Counted from the stretch's first letter, positions 20,190 to 32,149 are shown. The stretch is DNA of 64,000 nt from Mauremys mutica (GCF_020497125.1 NC_059075.1:32152003-32216002); one strand, 5' to 3'. The notes: generated by a model from the letters alone, not told the origin. Numbers and translations: made by a program.

Positions 20190-21639
20190 GGACCAGGAAT
20201 AAACATCCATAAGACTTTACACTGCATCAAGGGGGTATCAACACAGCAGTAAAACGTCAGGGGAAACATTTCCCTCTTCTCTCCCAGTGGTTGCAGCTAT
20301 GGTCTTGTATATTTAAATGGACTGTTACTCTACTTTCCTCTCTCCAGTCCTCTATAGAGGAGTAGAGCGGACATTCTGTGTTGTAATATCAGGGAATAAG
20401 AATGCCTGGGAAACTGGTCTACTCTTAATTTTTGCTGGCATGACTGTCTGGAGTGTTAAAAACATCACTCTCCTGACATAGCTATATCAGCAAAAGCCCT
20501 GGAGGAGAAGTACTTATACCAGCAAAAAATGTCCTTTTGCCAGAATAGTTTATTTTGTTTGGGGAACTGCTATAAATCTTACCAGCAAAAGATATTCTCT
20601 GACCTCAACAGGGCTCTGTTGTACTCTTTTTCTGGTATAGCTGAGCTACACTAGAACTGCGTTGCTAGTACAGCTATACTGGAAAAGCATTCCTAGGCAG
20701 CTAGACACACCCCTGATAGATGTTGTTACACTGACCTATGCCCTGATATAGACACTACTTTAGACTTCCGTCAACCTAGCTACCACCTCTTGGCATTAGT
20801 TTCAACTTGAATATTGCCTTTTATGAATGGAATTGACCCTGCAGGAGCTTTATGGAGGGTTAAAATCCCTCTAAGCTTGTCTGAACCATTGATATGAAAT
20901 TACAGATGTGACATTATACAGAATGAAACAGCAACAGAGCCCTGTTGAGGTTAGAGTCACAGTTCACCAAGGAGCCAGGTCACTCCTTGGGAGCATATTT
21001 ATAGTTAGACCCAGCCACAGTATCTCTGGAGAAATTCCTATAATTTACATACAGATCTATACAGCCCTGCAGGGACACAGCTGGATCCCAGGGTGTAAAC
21101 TGCATAGTCCACTCAGCGAGGCAGATCTGCAGATGGAATAGAATAAAGGGAAAATGAGTGCTGCTATGCATGCCAGCTGCTTCCCAGAGCACTCTGAACA
21201 TCCTCCTCTGCAGCAGTCCACTAAGATGCCCTATGCACGAGACAGCAGGGAGGACCATCAATGAATTAAATGTCATTGCACACCAGGCAGTCCAATTTTG
21301 TTTTAAAACACATTTTGTCAAACGTTTGTTACAGTAAATGATTCTTCCACCATGTAGTCAAGGAGGAGGATTGGAAACTCTGGAGGTGGGGGTGGGGATC
21401 TCACCAAACAATGACTGAGTTCAGAAGTAGGGTCCCACTCCATTCAAATAAAGTGTGTGCACAATGAATTGTGATAGGCAATTTTTTGCTTTGTCAGTTG
21501 TACACATCCCATTCTGCTGTTGTCAGGGACATCTCGACATCCTAAACTCTAAATCTTTCAGCAAAGATTTGTCTCTTCCTTCTGTTGTAAGTGGACTTAC
21601 TGACATTTGCAACATTAACCTTTTCCCTTCTTACACCAG
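20190..21639. other. Mostly unrecognised; old MITE remnants likely
   Basis: Between about 20440 and 20720 words such as 'tataccagcaaaa', 'gctacact' and 'ctatact' recall decayed Harbinger-type MITEs of this genome, without definable ends. The rest shows nothing I recognise. Confidence 0.35.
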
Positions 21640-21952
21640 GTCTACACAATGAACTTTTGTTGGTATAGCTATGTCAGTCAGGGTGTGATTTGTGACCAAC
21701 AGCTCTGCCAGCTAAAGCCCCTGAGTTTTTGCTAGTACAGTATTATGTATTTTGCTTGGGCAGTCTGGAGTTTTGCTGGTATAGACAGTTTTGCTGGTAT
21801 AGACACACCAACACTGGAGGTAAGTCTACACTACAAGCACTACAGCAGTACAGCTGTGGTTCTGCAGTTATGCTGCTTTAGAGCTGCAGTGTAGACACTT
21901 GCTACAGCAATGAAAGGAGTTTTTCCATCACTGTATTAAATCCAAACGGAAC
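21640..21952. repeat. Degenerate Harbinger-type MITE remnants
   Basis: 'ccaggtctacacaatgaac' near 21639 with 'ggtatagctatgtcagtcagggtgtga', and 'taagtctacactacaagcac' near 21826 with 'gcagtgtagacac' near 21885, are MITE-like ends. The larger Harbinger element starts directly after, so it may have inserted into or beside these. Confidence 0.4.
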
Positions 21953-21955
21953 ATA

Positions 21956-23948
21956 GGGTATGTCTACACTACAGGATTATTCCGATTTTACAGAAACTGT
22001 TTTTTGGAAACAGATTGTATAAAGTCAAGTGCACGCAGCCACACTAAGCACATTAATTCGGCCGTGTGCGTCCGTGTACCAAGGCTAGCGTCGATTTCCG
22101 AAGCGTTGCACTGTGGGTAGCTATCCCATAGCTATCCCACTGTTCCCGCAGTCTCCCCCACCCATTGGAATTCTGGGTTGAGATCACAATGCATGATGGG
22201 GCAAAAACAGTGTCACGGGTGATTCTGGGTAAATGTCATCAGTCAATCTTCCCTCCGTAAAAGCAATGGCAGACAATCATTTCGCATCCTTTTCCCTGGA
22301 TTGCCCTGGCAGACACCATAGCATGGCAACCCCATGGAGCCCGTTTAGCCGTTTTTCACTGTCACCGTTTGTCTACTGGATGCTGCTGACAGACGTGGTA
22401 CTGCAGCGCTACACAGCAACATCCCCTTGCCTTTTCAAGTTAGCAGAGACGGTTACCAGTCATATTGTACCATCTGCTGCTGTCATGGGTGCTCCTGGCT
22501 GGCCTCGGTGAGGTCGGCCAGGGGCGCATGGACAAAAATGGGAATGACTCCCCAGGTCATTCCCTTCTTTAAGTTTTGTCTAATGGAGAGTCAGTCCTGC
22601 CTAGAATATCAGGCAAGTCTACTAAAGAACCAGAGAGGCAAACAGCCGCTCTGGGTCAGAGCCCCAGACATCCCGCAGAAATGATGAGCTGCATGCCATT
22701 CTTAGGGGGTGCCCCTGCAACAACCCCACCCGTTGCTTCCCTCTTCTCCCACTCCTCCTGGGCTACCGTGGCAGTTATCCCCCCATTTGTGTGATGAAGT
22801 AATAAAGAATGCATGAATAAGAAACAACACTGACTTTATTGCCTCTGCAAGCAGAGATAAAAGTGGGGGGGAAGGCAACCTCCAGCTGCTATGATATTCC
22901 AGGCAGGACTGAATCTCCATTAGACAAAGCCTAAAGAAGGGAATGACCGGGAGTCATTCCCATTTTTGCCCAGGCGCCCCTGGCCGACCTCACCGAGGCC
23001 AACCAGGAGCACTCACGGGATGATGATGACAGATACCAGTCATATTGTACCATCTGCCATCGGGAAGGGAAGGGAATGCTGCTGTGTAGCGCTGCAGAGC
23101 CGCGTCTGCCAGCAGCATCCAGTAGACATACGGTGACATTAAAAAAAGGCGAGAAATGATTTTTTTCTCTTTTCTTTCCCGGGGCGGGGGAGGGCTGACG
23201 ACATATACCCTGAACCACCCGCGACAATGTTTTTGACCCTTCAGTCTTTGGGAGCTCAGCCAAGAATGCAAATGGTTTTCGGAGAGTGCGGGAACTGTGG
23301 GATAGCTAGAGTCCTCAGTCCCTTCTCCCTTCCTCCGTGAGCGTCCATTTGATTCTTTGGCTTTCCATTACGCTTGTCTCAGCTCCTTAAGTTTCACGCA
23401 GCACTGTGTTGAGTCCCTATTATGGCCTCTGTCTATCATAGCCTCGGAGATTTTTGCAAATGCTTTGGCATTTTGTCTATTGGAACGGAGTTCTGATAGA
23501 ACAGATTCATCTCCCCATACAGAGATCAGCTTCGGTATCTCCTGTACGGTCCATGCTGGAGCTCTTTTTTGATTCTGGGACTGCATGGTCACCTGTGCTG
23601 ATTGGCACTCCATGCTGGGCAAACAGGAAATGATATTCAAAAGTTCGCGGGGCTTTTCCTGTCTACCTGGCCAGTGCATCCGAGTTCAGATTGCTGTCCA
23701 GAGCGGTCACAATGGTGCACTGCAGGATAGCGCCCGGAGGACAATACCGTCGAATTGCAGCCACACTAACCCTAATCTGAAATGGCAATACCGATTTCAG
23801 CACTACTCCCCTCGTCGGGGAGGAGTACAGATATCGATATTAAGAGCCCTTTATATCGATATAAAGGGCTTCGTTGTGTGGACGGGTGCAGGGTTAATGC
23901 GATTTAACGCTACTAAATTCGATATAAACTCGTAGTGTAGACCAGGCC
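21956..23948 (-). mobile_element. PIF/Harbinger element, 2.0 kb, Myb/SANT gene remnant
   Basis: The ends are 'gggtatgtctacactacagg' and 'tagtgtagaccaggcc', an inverted pair. The first 250 bp align by eye with the element at 48940-51166 ('ggattattccgat/a', 'ctaagcacatta', 'gcgtcgatttc', 'gcgttgcactgtgggtagctat'). The right 250 bp also match ('ctaaccctaat', 'gaggagtacaga', 'cgatataa'). The interior carries a minus-strand Myb/SANT-like reading frame but no recognised transposase. TSDs are unclear here (ATA on the left, CAA on the right). Duplicate segments around 22480-22660 and 22900-23060 are inverted relative to each other. Confidence 0.8.
23368..23679 (-). pseudogene. Myb/SANT-like DNA-binding protein fragment of Harbinger
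   Basis: The frame of 103 residues has a Trp-bearing Myb-like start 'RAPAWTVQEIPKLISVWGDE', then 'SVLSELRSNRQNAKAFAKISEAM' and 'RGHNRDSTQCCVKLKELRQA'. These correspond to the helices of the Myb/SANT-like domain carried by PIF/Harbinger elements, where a DNA-binding partner acts with a separate transposase. The frame stops just after the domain, and no downstream acidic region is seen in frame. The equivalent segment in the element at 48940-51166 (about 50590-50780) is decayed further. Confidence 0.75.
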
Positions 23949-25049
23949 CAAGAATACCATCCTTATTTCTGCCTCATTCTTTTAAATAAAACCCCAACCT
24001 GAGCAAACTCTTGATGACTTCTCCACCAAGTAATCTCATAGAACAGGAGAGGCAAAATTTGTAATTTTGAGATTTTTACATTCTCTTCAATAGTTTTTTA
24101 AAAATGCATTTCCTCTTCCTTTGTAAACCAGGCCTAATCCCTCTTCACTACATCTTATCTCAAAGAGTGTATTTAAAAAACAACAACAAAGAAACAAGCA
24201 CAGGAATACAATTGAACTCTTATCTGTGTTTTCAATGCTGTAGATAAAGTCATCCCTGAATAGTTCTTATGTTCTACATAAAGGAAGAATATGATAGGCA
24301 CAAATTTCTCAGATATGAATTTAAAAGAAACATAAATGCAATAAGAAAGTTAAGGGAATGAAATAGAAAGATGCAATATGGACCAGTACTATGCCATTCA
24401 TGTGCAAACCCATAAAGTTTAAAAACCTGTTACATCTTTAGACTTAAGAAGTCCTGTGGAAATTCAACCGTAAACATTTGTTCCATGCTAACTAACCAGA
24501 ACAAGAAAGAGAATCCAGACATCTTAGAAGATGTTCCCTTTAAAATCTGCAATTACTTCATTATCGGAGCACTTACAATTTAACCCCCCAAAATGCTTCA
24601 TTGCTTGATGCTAATAAAAAAAATAGATTGTCCTCCTTATTTCACAATATGGCCATTTGTACCAACACCTTTCAGAATGATGAAAAACAGAGGGAATTGG
24701 AGCCAATAAAGTTCAGCTAATTAACTATGCTTCAGAGGGGTGTCATTTTTCCTAAAATCATGTTAAATGTTTGAATTTTGTAGCTAATTAGTTTATTTCC
24801 AATGGGCAGAGTGAATATTCCTGTATATATTCATGCAGAAGAATCCAGTTTTTCAAGCAGTAATTACATGGTGTTGATTTTAGTGTAGATGGATTTTCCT
24901 ACCAGTACAACTGACAAAATCATTGGAAGCGGGAATAGTCTAGGCCTAATTGCCAGTGCAATTTAAAGAAGCAACTATTAATGTGATGTGAGTGAGATCA
25001 GAATCTGGCCCATAATGGGGCTCCAATACTAACTCTAGGTGTCACAATA
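23949..25049. other. No recognised feature
   Basis: AT-rich, about 1.1 kb, no repeat edge or coding motif seen. Confidence 0.4.
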
Positions 25050-25057
25050 ACAATAAT

Positions 25058-25305
25058 CAGCGGCAGCTCCAGGCACCAGTGCTCCAAGCCGCGGGGGGCG
25101 GGGGCACCCTGACAGTCCCTGCAAGGGCAGCAGTCAGGCAGCCTTCGGTGGCTTGCCTGTGGGAGGTCCGCCGGTCCGGCGGATTCAGCGGCAATTCGGC
25201 GGCGGGTACGCCGAAGCCACGGGACTGGCGGAGCTCCCACAGGCAAGCCACCGAAGGCATCCTGCCTGGCATGCTTGGGACGGCAAAAAAGCTAGAGCCG
25301 CCCTG
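25058..25305. mobile_element. Short hAT MITE (248 bp)
   Basis: The left end CAGCGGCAGCTCCAGGCACC and right end GCTAGAGCCGCCCTG form imperfect inverted repeats. They are flanked by an exact 8-bp duplication, ACAATAAT (25050-25057 and 25306-25313). The interior contains a long inverted repeat: 'gccttcggtggcttgcctgtgggag' at 25140-25164 and its inverse at about 25232-25257. No coding capacity. Confidence 0.92.
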
Positions 25306-25502
25306 ACAATAATCATTGCCTAATGCTGACAAATGTAATTAATAAAATAATAATAATGTCATATTCTGGGGTGCAATCCAGACCAGTGAGAGGTTGTGTC
25401 ACTACCTGTGCTGTAACCCTTATGTGCCTTAAAAGCTTTGCTACTGTAACTCTCTACCTGGGATGTTCACAGCCAGCAATAAGCATGCAGGTCACACCCT
25501 TA

Positions 25503-25786
25503 GGCTGTGTCTACACTGCAAATAGACCCCCACAGCTGGCCCAGGCCAGCTGACTCAGGCATGCAGAGCTTGGTCTAATGGTCTGTTTAATTGCAGTGTA
25601 GACATTTGGACTTGGGCTGCAGCCCGAGTTCTGGGACCCTTCCACCTCCCAGGATCCTAGAGCCTGGGCTCCAGCCCAAGCCCAAATGTCTACACCACAA
25701 TTAAACAGCTCCTTAGCCCGACCCCCATGACCCAGGTCACCTGGCATCAGGTAGCTGCAGGTTTTTATTGCTGTGTAGACATACCC
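25503..25786. mobile_element. Harbinger-type MITE
   Basis: Begins 'ggctgtgtctacactgca' after TTA (25500-25502) and ends 'gctgtgtagacataccc' followed by TGA. It also holds an internal inverted pair, 'gcagtgtagacatttggacttgggct' and 'agcccaagcccaaatgtctacaccac'. Confidence 0.7.
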
Positions 25787-27640
25787 TGAGTGTTTGTGTG
25801 CTGCACATCCTTGGATCCTTGACCCTAGCATCCTGCCAGCAACACACCAGTCACATTCCCTGGTTCCTACCTTGCCTCTCTAATATCCTGGGCCAAACAT
25901 GGCTACAACACTGCAAACTATTATAATTAGTGAAATTCATCCCTGTGCAAAGGCTCAGCACAAGGCCTATATGCCCATGTAAGCACTCAAAATATGTCAC
26001 AGGCCTTGTGCTGGCACTCTGCGCAGAGACGGATTTCATCCTCTGGGTGCCACAGCTGGGATTATACCATGTGTTTTTGAAGAGCCTTTCTTTTTCATTT
26101 TTTATTCGTTTAGTGATTGATGGACATTGAAACACCAGGCAGGACTTGACTAAATTTCCTCTTCAATACACTATGGAGGATGTGGTTTCACACAGCAACG
26201 ATGTGAGATGTGGAGCTGTGCATTACAATGAATGGATCTCTGCAATCAAAGCACACAAATATTAAACGATAAAAACAAAATGAGTCAACATGTCCTTTCT
26301 GCCAGCATCTTACTCTCTAGAAGATGGATTCTTCATGCAGTTAGTGTTATGGAGTCCTTTGTGTTTTATGCAGCACCCATCACCTGGGTATCTCAGGGCC
26401 TGATCCTGCAACCATTAAAGTTAGTGGGAGTTTTGCTATTGATTTCAGTGGGAGCAGGACCAAACTAGGAAGAGCAAAGGAGTGGTGCAGCCTGGGGGTC
26501 ATGTATTCTCTAATGTACTATTCACCTCTCTCACAGGTTCCATAGGTTTGCATAGCGTTGTCCAGGATCATACAGCAACACTGTATAGCTTGGCAGCTTT
26601 GCCTACAAAATGAATGAGCAAGACACATGACCTTCTAATCAACACTGCCTTGAAAGCACAGAATTTTATTTACAGGAGATGAGAATTCATTTGCTGAAAG
26701 ACCAGTTACTGTGCTGTTGAGACCACTTGGACACTGGATACAGCTCAAAAAATATTGGTATGAGACACAGATATTCACTGTGGAGCAAATCTTGAAATCA
26801 TTACAAAGTCTTTAGGCAAGCACAATGCCCAGTGAATGAGTAACAAGTTCAGGCCCTGGCCCTAAATATAAGGGGCTCTATTCATTCCCTAGGTTTTGGT
26901 GGCAGGAGCTGGTACATCCTAGGACCGGAGTCCCCATCATTGTAATTAATTACCCTCTGCCAGACGTGTATGGTACAATGCTTCTACGGGGGTCAGAACA
27001 GTGCTAATTACTGAATGAATGATTCACAGTTAATAGAATATTCAGATCAGATCTCCCGCACAGCCCACTGCGTGGCTGCATTAGGGCTCCACAATCTTAG
27101 GTATGGGCGAGAGGATGAGGGAACAGGGAGAAGGAGCTGTACTCTTGGAATTCCTGTCCAAGCAGGTGGGCAGGAAGGGGACAGTTGGGATGGGGAGGGG
27201 AGCTGCCCCCCAACTTGGGCTGACTACCGGAGCTGGGTCAACATGATGGGTGTGGAGTATGCTATACCCGGGAAAGTACTGTAGCAAATTCCTTCCCCAC
27301 TTCAGGAGCAAGAGACGTCATAGTGAGTGAGTCTAATTGCTCTGCTGGGGCTCTCATACTGAGGGCACTGAGCAAACCCAAGAGTTAATTTTGCCTCTTT
27401 CCCTGTCTGCAAATTGCCTCAGAGTAGATAGTGATATTTTTCAAATTCACATTATATGTGGAATGATTTCTGCAAACAATCCCTGGTCTGTAAATTCTTC
27501 CTGAACAGTTCAGTTCCAGTCCTTGGTATCATAGGTCAGGCTACGATTTCGTCATGGAGATCAAGGCAGTCACAGATGCCGTGACTTTGCCAGATCGCCT
27601 AAGGGTTCAGGAGGAGACGGGGCTGTGTGTTCCTGCACTG
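25787..27640. other. No recognised gene
   Basis: About 1.9 kb. A 'gggcctgatcctgcaa..attgatttcagtgggagcagg' stretch at 26397-26462 resembles an old palindromic repeat found elsewhere in the window. Otherwise nothing was recognised. Confidence 0.4.
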
Positions 27641-27648
27641 CATCTAGG

Positions 27649-27889
27649 CAGGGCTGGCTCCAGGGGTTTTGCTGCCCCAAGCAGCCAAAAAAAAAAAAAA
27701 AAAAAAAAGCCGAGGCCGCGATCATGATCACGATCACGATCTACGGCAATTCAGCGGGAGGTCCTTTGCGCCGAGCGGGAGTGAGGGACCCTCCGCCAAA
27801 TTGCCGCCGAATATCTGAAAGTGCCGCCCCACTCCGGAGTTGCCGCCCCAAGCAACTGCTTGATAAGCTGGTGCCTGGAGCCAGCCCTG
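27649..27889. mobile_element. Short hAT MITE (241 bp)
   Basis: The ends are CAGGGCTGGCTCCAG and its inverse CTGGAGCCAGCCCTG. The flanks carry an exact 8-bp duplication, CATCTAGG (27641-27648 and 27890-27897). It has a poly-A run at 27687-27708, followed by short 'gatcatgatcacgatcacgat' repeats and 'ccgccaaattgccgccga'. Same family as 19931-20181. Confidence 0.94.
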
Positions 27890-27897
27890 CATCTAGG

Positions 27898-28619
27898 GCT
27901 GCCTGGAATCAGGACCCTGCAGCCCCAGCCCTCCGGCTTCCTCTGGGGGCTGCAGCTGGGCTGGGGGCTGCACCCGGGGCCATGTGCCCGAGCCCTCCAG
28001 CATCCCAGGCGTGGCGGGGGATGCAGCTGGGGATGCGTGCCTCAGCCTCGTGGCTTCCACCAGGGGCTGCAGCCAGGACCATGCGCCCCAGCCCTGCGGT
28101 GTCCTGGGCTTAGCGGGGAGCTGAGCGTCCCAGCCCTGTGGCATCCTGGGGCTGCAGCAGGGGCTGTGTTCCCCAGCCCCACAGTGTCCCTGGCTTGATG
28201 GGGGCCGTGCGCCCCAGCCCCCCAGTCCCGGATTGGTGTGTGGGGGGGGGTGACCAGATGTCCCAATTTTATAGGGACAGTCTCAATTTTTGGGTCTTTT
28301 TCTTATATAGGCTCCTAATACCTCTCACCCCTGTCCTGATTTTTCACATATGCTGTCTGGTCACCCTAGGTGGGGGCCACGCACCCCAACCCTCCAGCGT
28401 CCGGGGCCTGGTGTGGACAGCGTGCCCCAGCTCTGTGGCGTCCCGGGCTTGGTGGAGCTGCAGCTGGTTCCGTGCACCCCAGCCCCGTGGCTTTCGCTGG
28501 AGGCTGCAGCTGTGTGCCCCCCTTGAGGCTTCCCAGGCCGTGTGCCCCCACCCCTCCACTGTGGCCCAGGCTTGGTGGTGGCTGCAGTCAGGCCACACAC
28601 CACTGTCCGTCAGTTGAGC
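27898..28619. repeat. GC-rich minisatellite, diverged units of about 50-65 bp
   Basis: Repeated pattern of 'gggctgcagc', 'tgcgccccagccc', a variable 5-8 bp, and 'tcc(c/t)gggcttgg', on both sides of a small MITE at 28248-28365. Several long open frames cross it on both strands because the unit is GC-rich and short of stops. I regard none as a gene. Confidence 0.7.
28248..28365. mobile_element. Short MITE of a TA-inserting family, copy 1
   Basis: Ends '(ggg)tgaccagatgtccc' and 'tgctgtctggtcaccc' form an inverted pair, and TA follows on the right (28366-28367). The same family occurs at 47165-47284 in opposite orientation with TA on both sides, which suggests a Tc1/mariner-type insertion preference. 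Confidence 0.75.
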
Positions 28620-28720
28620 CAGCTCTGAAGCAAGGGCTGTGTGGTCCCTGTGTCTCCTCAGTTCCTTCTCTACAACAGAGGCTACCCTAACTCCAAAGTA
28701 GAGGGGAGGAGGGTGGGCAG

Positions 28721-28820
28721 TGGAGCACCCACAGGGATACTCATCTCGAAGAATGTCAGTTACTGCACAGGTGAGTAACGTCCTCTTCGAGAGAGAGAGA
28801 CATCCCTGTGGGTGCTCCAT
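28721..28820 (-). repeat. DIRS terminal repeats and internal complementary region
   Basis: 'tggagcacccacaggga..ctcgaaga' at 28721-28752 is a direct copy of the right terminal repeat (34486-34520). 'cttcgagagagagagacat' through 'ccctgtgggtgctcca' at 28784-28819 is the inverse. Inverted ends with an adjacent complementary copy are the layout used by DIRS elements to form a circular intermediate. Confidence 0.75.
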
Positions 28821-28889
28821 TCCAGGTAACTTAAAAGCAGCATATCTCAAGGGGGTAGGGACTTTGGATCTGGTAGGAATGCAGTAGAT

Positions 28890-30060
28890 AATACAACTCT
28901 GCCTAATCATGTATTGAGTAAGGGCATAATGCTTAACAAATGAGTGTTCAGTAGTCCAAGTGGCTGCTTTACAGATGTCAGCCAAAGGAACTTTGCGTAG
29001 AAAAGCCCCAGAGGTAGCCACAGATCTAGTGGAGTGAGTTCTGATGCCGGCTGGAGACGTAACTTTCTTTATCTGATAGCACAGTTGGATACACTCAGAG
29101 ATCCAGTTTGAAAGTCTCTGGGTAGAAATAGGTGTCCCTTTCGAGCACTCTGCAATGGAGACAAAGAGTCTAGAAGAGTTCCTAAAGGGCCTGGTTCTAT
29201 CCAAATGGAAGGACAGAACCCTGCATACATCTAACATATGCATTGTGGATTCAAAAGAGTTTGCATGTGGTTTAGGAAAGAAGGTGGTAGGTTTATCGGC
29301 TCATGGATGTGGAATGACAAATGCACCTTTGGAAGAAATTTGGGGTGTAGTCAGAGGGTAACTTTGTCCTTAAAAAATAGTGTATATGGTGGGTCTTCCA
29401 TGAGAGCTGCTATTTCTCCTGCCTGTCTGGCGGAGGTGATTGCCACTCAGAATGCTGTTTTCATAGAGAGGTGTAAGAGAGAGCAAGTGGCTAGTGGCTT
29501 GAATGGTTGTTGAGTTAAGCAGGTTAATACTAAGTGAAGGTCCCACGGAGTGGAGGAGGTTTAATGTCCGGGTATAGGGATTGGAGCCCTTTGAGAAAAC
29601 GCTTGGTGATTGGACGAGTAAAAAAAAAAAGGTATCATTGATCTTATCATGAAAAGTTGTAATAGCAGCTAAGTGGATTTTGATGGAGTTGAAAGAAAGG
29701 CCAAATTGCTTAAGATCTAATAGGTAGTCAAGTATGAACGGAAGAGGTGCAGACGTAGGAGGAATTTGTTTAGTTGAGCACCATTGTGTGAATTGCTTCG
29801 ACTTTTGGAGATAGGTGATGCGAGTAGATTGTGTTCTGCTATGTAGGAGCACTTTTTGAACTTGCTCAGAGCATGCTAGTTTGTTTTGAGAGAACCATGT
29901 AGGAACCAAGCTTTGAGGTGAAGCATGGATAGGTTGGGGTGAAGAAATTGGCCAGGTTGCTGCAATAGGAGGTTTGGAGTGAGGGCAATGAAATTGGTGG
30001 GCAAATTGACATTCTGGTGAGGAACGGAAACCACAGATGTCTGGGCCATGATGGGGCAAT
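28890..30060 (-). pseudogene. DIRS tyrosine recombinase
   Basis: Two frames. The upstream frame (29370-30059) holds the N-terminal arm and core-binding region ('STRITYLQKSKQFTQWC', 'LDYLLDLKQFGLSFNSIKIHLAAITTFHD'). The downstream frame, read from 29243, holds the catalytic part: 'IRTHSTRSVATSGAF' with the H-x-x-R pair (H70, R73 in that frame), W96, H100, and the candidate nucleophile Tyr106 in 'FVKHYAL'. A frameshift near 29370-29240 separates the two. Beyond Tyr106 the frame runs on through the terminal repeats and into the adjacent minisatellite, so its long C-terminus is not part of the enzyme. Confidence 0.8.
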
Positions 30061-30199
30061 CAGAATTACCGTGGCACGATCTGTTCGTATCTTTATCAGA
30101 ACTCTGTGGAGAACCGGTATCAGGGGAAATGCATGTAGTAAGTCCTGATCCCATGAGATCATGAATGCATCTCCTAGGGAATGTTTACCCAGTCCTGAT

Positions 30200-31063
30200 C
30201 TGGAGCAAAATTCAGGACATTTCGTGTTTTTTGCAGTTGCAAAAAGGTCTATGGTTGAGTAGCCCCAAATGTGGAATATGTTGTGAATGATCATCTTGTT
30301 TATCTCCCATTTGTGATCCCAGAGAAAGAGTCTGCTTAATTCAGCTGCTGTGGTATTCATAGCTCCAGGAAGATAGGCAGCTGATATCTGGATGTTGTTC
30401 GCAAGGCACCAATTCCAGAGCTTCATAGCTTCTGTGCAAAGCCAATGCCTCCCTGACTGTTTACATAGAACATGCAGGTGATGTTGTCTGTCATTATCCA
30501 TACATGTTGGTTCTGGATCAATGGGAGGACGTGATGGTATGCGTTGCGTATGGCTCAGAGTTCTAGGATGTTTATGTGTAGGGAGGTTTTGGTTGAGGAC
30601 CATTGCCCCTGGGCTGTGTGGTGGGACTTATCTATCTATCTATCTATCTCATAGAACTGGAAGGGACCCTAAAAGGTCATTGAGACAAGCCCAGCCCAGC
30701 CCCCTGCCTTCACTAGCAGGACCAAATACTGATTTTGCCCCAGATCCCTAAATGGCCCCCTCAGGGATTGAACTCACAATCCTGGGTTTAACAGGCCATT
30801 GCTCAAACCACTGAGTTATCCCCTTGCAACATGTGTGCACCCCACCCTGTGAGGGATGCATCAGTAGTCATTATGAGGGATGGAGCATCCTGGAGAAAGG
30901 GGACTCCTGAGCAGAGGTTGGAGGGAACTGTCCACCACAGGAGAGAGTCTTTGACTCTGAAAGGTATGGATAGAGGCTTATTTACAGCATGTACATTCAG
31001 TCTGTAAACCATGGCCAACCAAGCTTGGAAGCACCTCCTGTATAGCCGTGCATTTTTTACCAT
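30200..31063 (-). pseudogene. DIRS RNase H region, split by a SINE
   Basis: 'LIMTTDASLTGWGAHML' near 30830-30885 carries the first acidic residue of RNase H. After the SINE, 'HLHVLCKQSGRH', 'WNWCLANNIQISAAYLPGAMNTTAAELSR' and 'WGYSTIDLFATAKNTKCPEFCSR' complete the region and are typical of DIRS-group proteins. Frameshifts are present on both sides of the insertion. Confidence 0.8.
30628..30824 (-). mobile_element. tRNA-derived SINE, cryptodiran (Cry I-like), inside DIRS
   Basis: On the minus strand: a tRNA-like head with an A box in 'GGATAACTCAGTGGTTTGAGC' (30802-30823) and a B box in 'GAGTTCAATCCC' (30764-30775). A body follows with 'gggctgggcttgtctcaatgacctttt', then a CR1-like 3' part 'gggtcccttccagttctatga' ending in (GATA)n at 30628-30650. 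SINEs with this build, using CR1 for their 3' end, are known from cryptodiran turtles. It interrupts the RNase H region, so it is younger than the DIRS insertion. Confidence 0.85.
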
Positions 31064-31299
31064 GTGACCTAATAGTTGTAGACAGTCTCGAGCAGTGAGC
31101 TGAGGACTGTTGCGAAGTTTCGTGGCCAGGAGTTTTATGGCGTTGAAGCGGTCGGGCAGGAGAGATGCTATTCCCGTCCGGGAATTGAGGTGTGCTCCTA
31201 TGAACTCCAGGTGCTGGGTAGGAGATAATGTGGATTTGTTTTTGTTTATTTGTAGGCCGAGGGATAGGAAGCAAGTGACAGTGAGCTGCGTGAATCAAA

Positions 31300-31690
31300 A
31301 AGCTTCATTGAGCGTTGAGGCTTTGAGGACATAATCGTTGAGGTAAAGAAATATTATGACCCCTTGTTTCCTGAGGTAGGCAGTGACTACAGCTAGGATA
31401 GGCGGTGGATAGGCCGAAGGGTAGCACCCTGTATTAAAAGTGTGTTGAGCCGAGGGTACAACGAAGGCAATGTCTGTGGGCCGGATGTATAGTCACATGA
31501 AAATAGGCGTCCTGTAGGTTGAGGGCTGAAAACCAATCTCCTTGCTCAAGCGCTGGTGGTGGTGAGGGTAACCATTTTGAACTTTTGCTTTTTGATAAAT
31601 TTGTTGAGCCGCCTGAGGTCGAGGATTGGTCACCATCCCCCGGTTTTCTTTTCAGTTAAGAAATAATGGGAATAGAAACCCTTCCCTTTG
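31300..31690 (-). pseudogene. DIRS reverse transcriptase fragment
   Basis: 'GFYSHYFLTEKKTGGW', an in-frame stop, and 'PILDLRRLNKFIKKQKFKMVTL' at about 31567-31690 match the start of the DIRS RT domain. The active-site region reads 'FLYLNDYVLKASTLNEAF' at about 31305-31357, with YLND (31334-31345) where YLDD is expected. The central palm is frameshifted. Confidence 0.8.
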
Positions 31691-32149
31691 TGTTATTTGG
31701 GCACGACTTCCACTTCTCCCAATTGAAGGAGATGTTGTACTTCTTGGAGGAGCAGTTGCTTGTGAGAGGGGTCCCTGAAGAAGGACAGGGAGGGTGGGTG
31801 GGAGGAGGCAAGGATAGGAAAGGGATGGAATAGCCAATTGTGATGACCTCTGTAACCCACTTGTCAGTGGTAATGTTCTGCCATTGATGGGAGAATGGCC
31901 GTAGGCAGTGTCCAAATATAGGGGCATACGGTGTAAGTGCTGAAGTGGAAACGTTGTTTTCTATACCCTCGACCGAGTTTTCAAATCTGCTTATTAGTCG
32001 GAGGGGGTTGAGATACTGCCGAGGAATTGGGACGGCGGTGCTAGTATCTGGGTCTCTGGCATTGCTGTTGTCGTTGTTGCTCATGTGATCTATGGAATTG
32101 CTGGGTGTATGCGGGGTAGTGTGAACGCTGGTAAGGTTGATATCTATAT

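Noticed and set aside
27625..28690. Several Gly/Pro/Ala-rich open frames on both strands
   Set aside because: They follow the unit of a GC-rich tandem repeat or pass through a hAT element and lack any domain.
28344..29243. A 299-residue open frame as a complete recombinase gene
   Set aside because: Only about the first 108 residues are recombinase. The rest reads through the terminal repeats into a GC-rich minisatellite.
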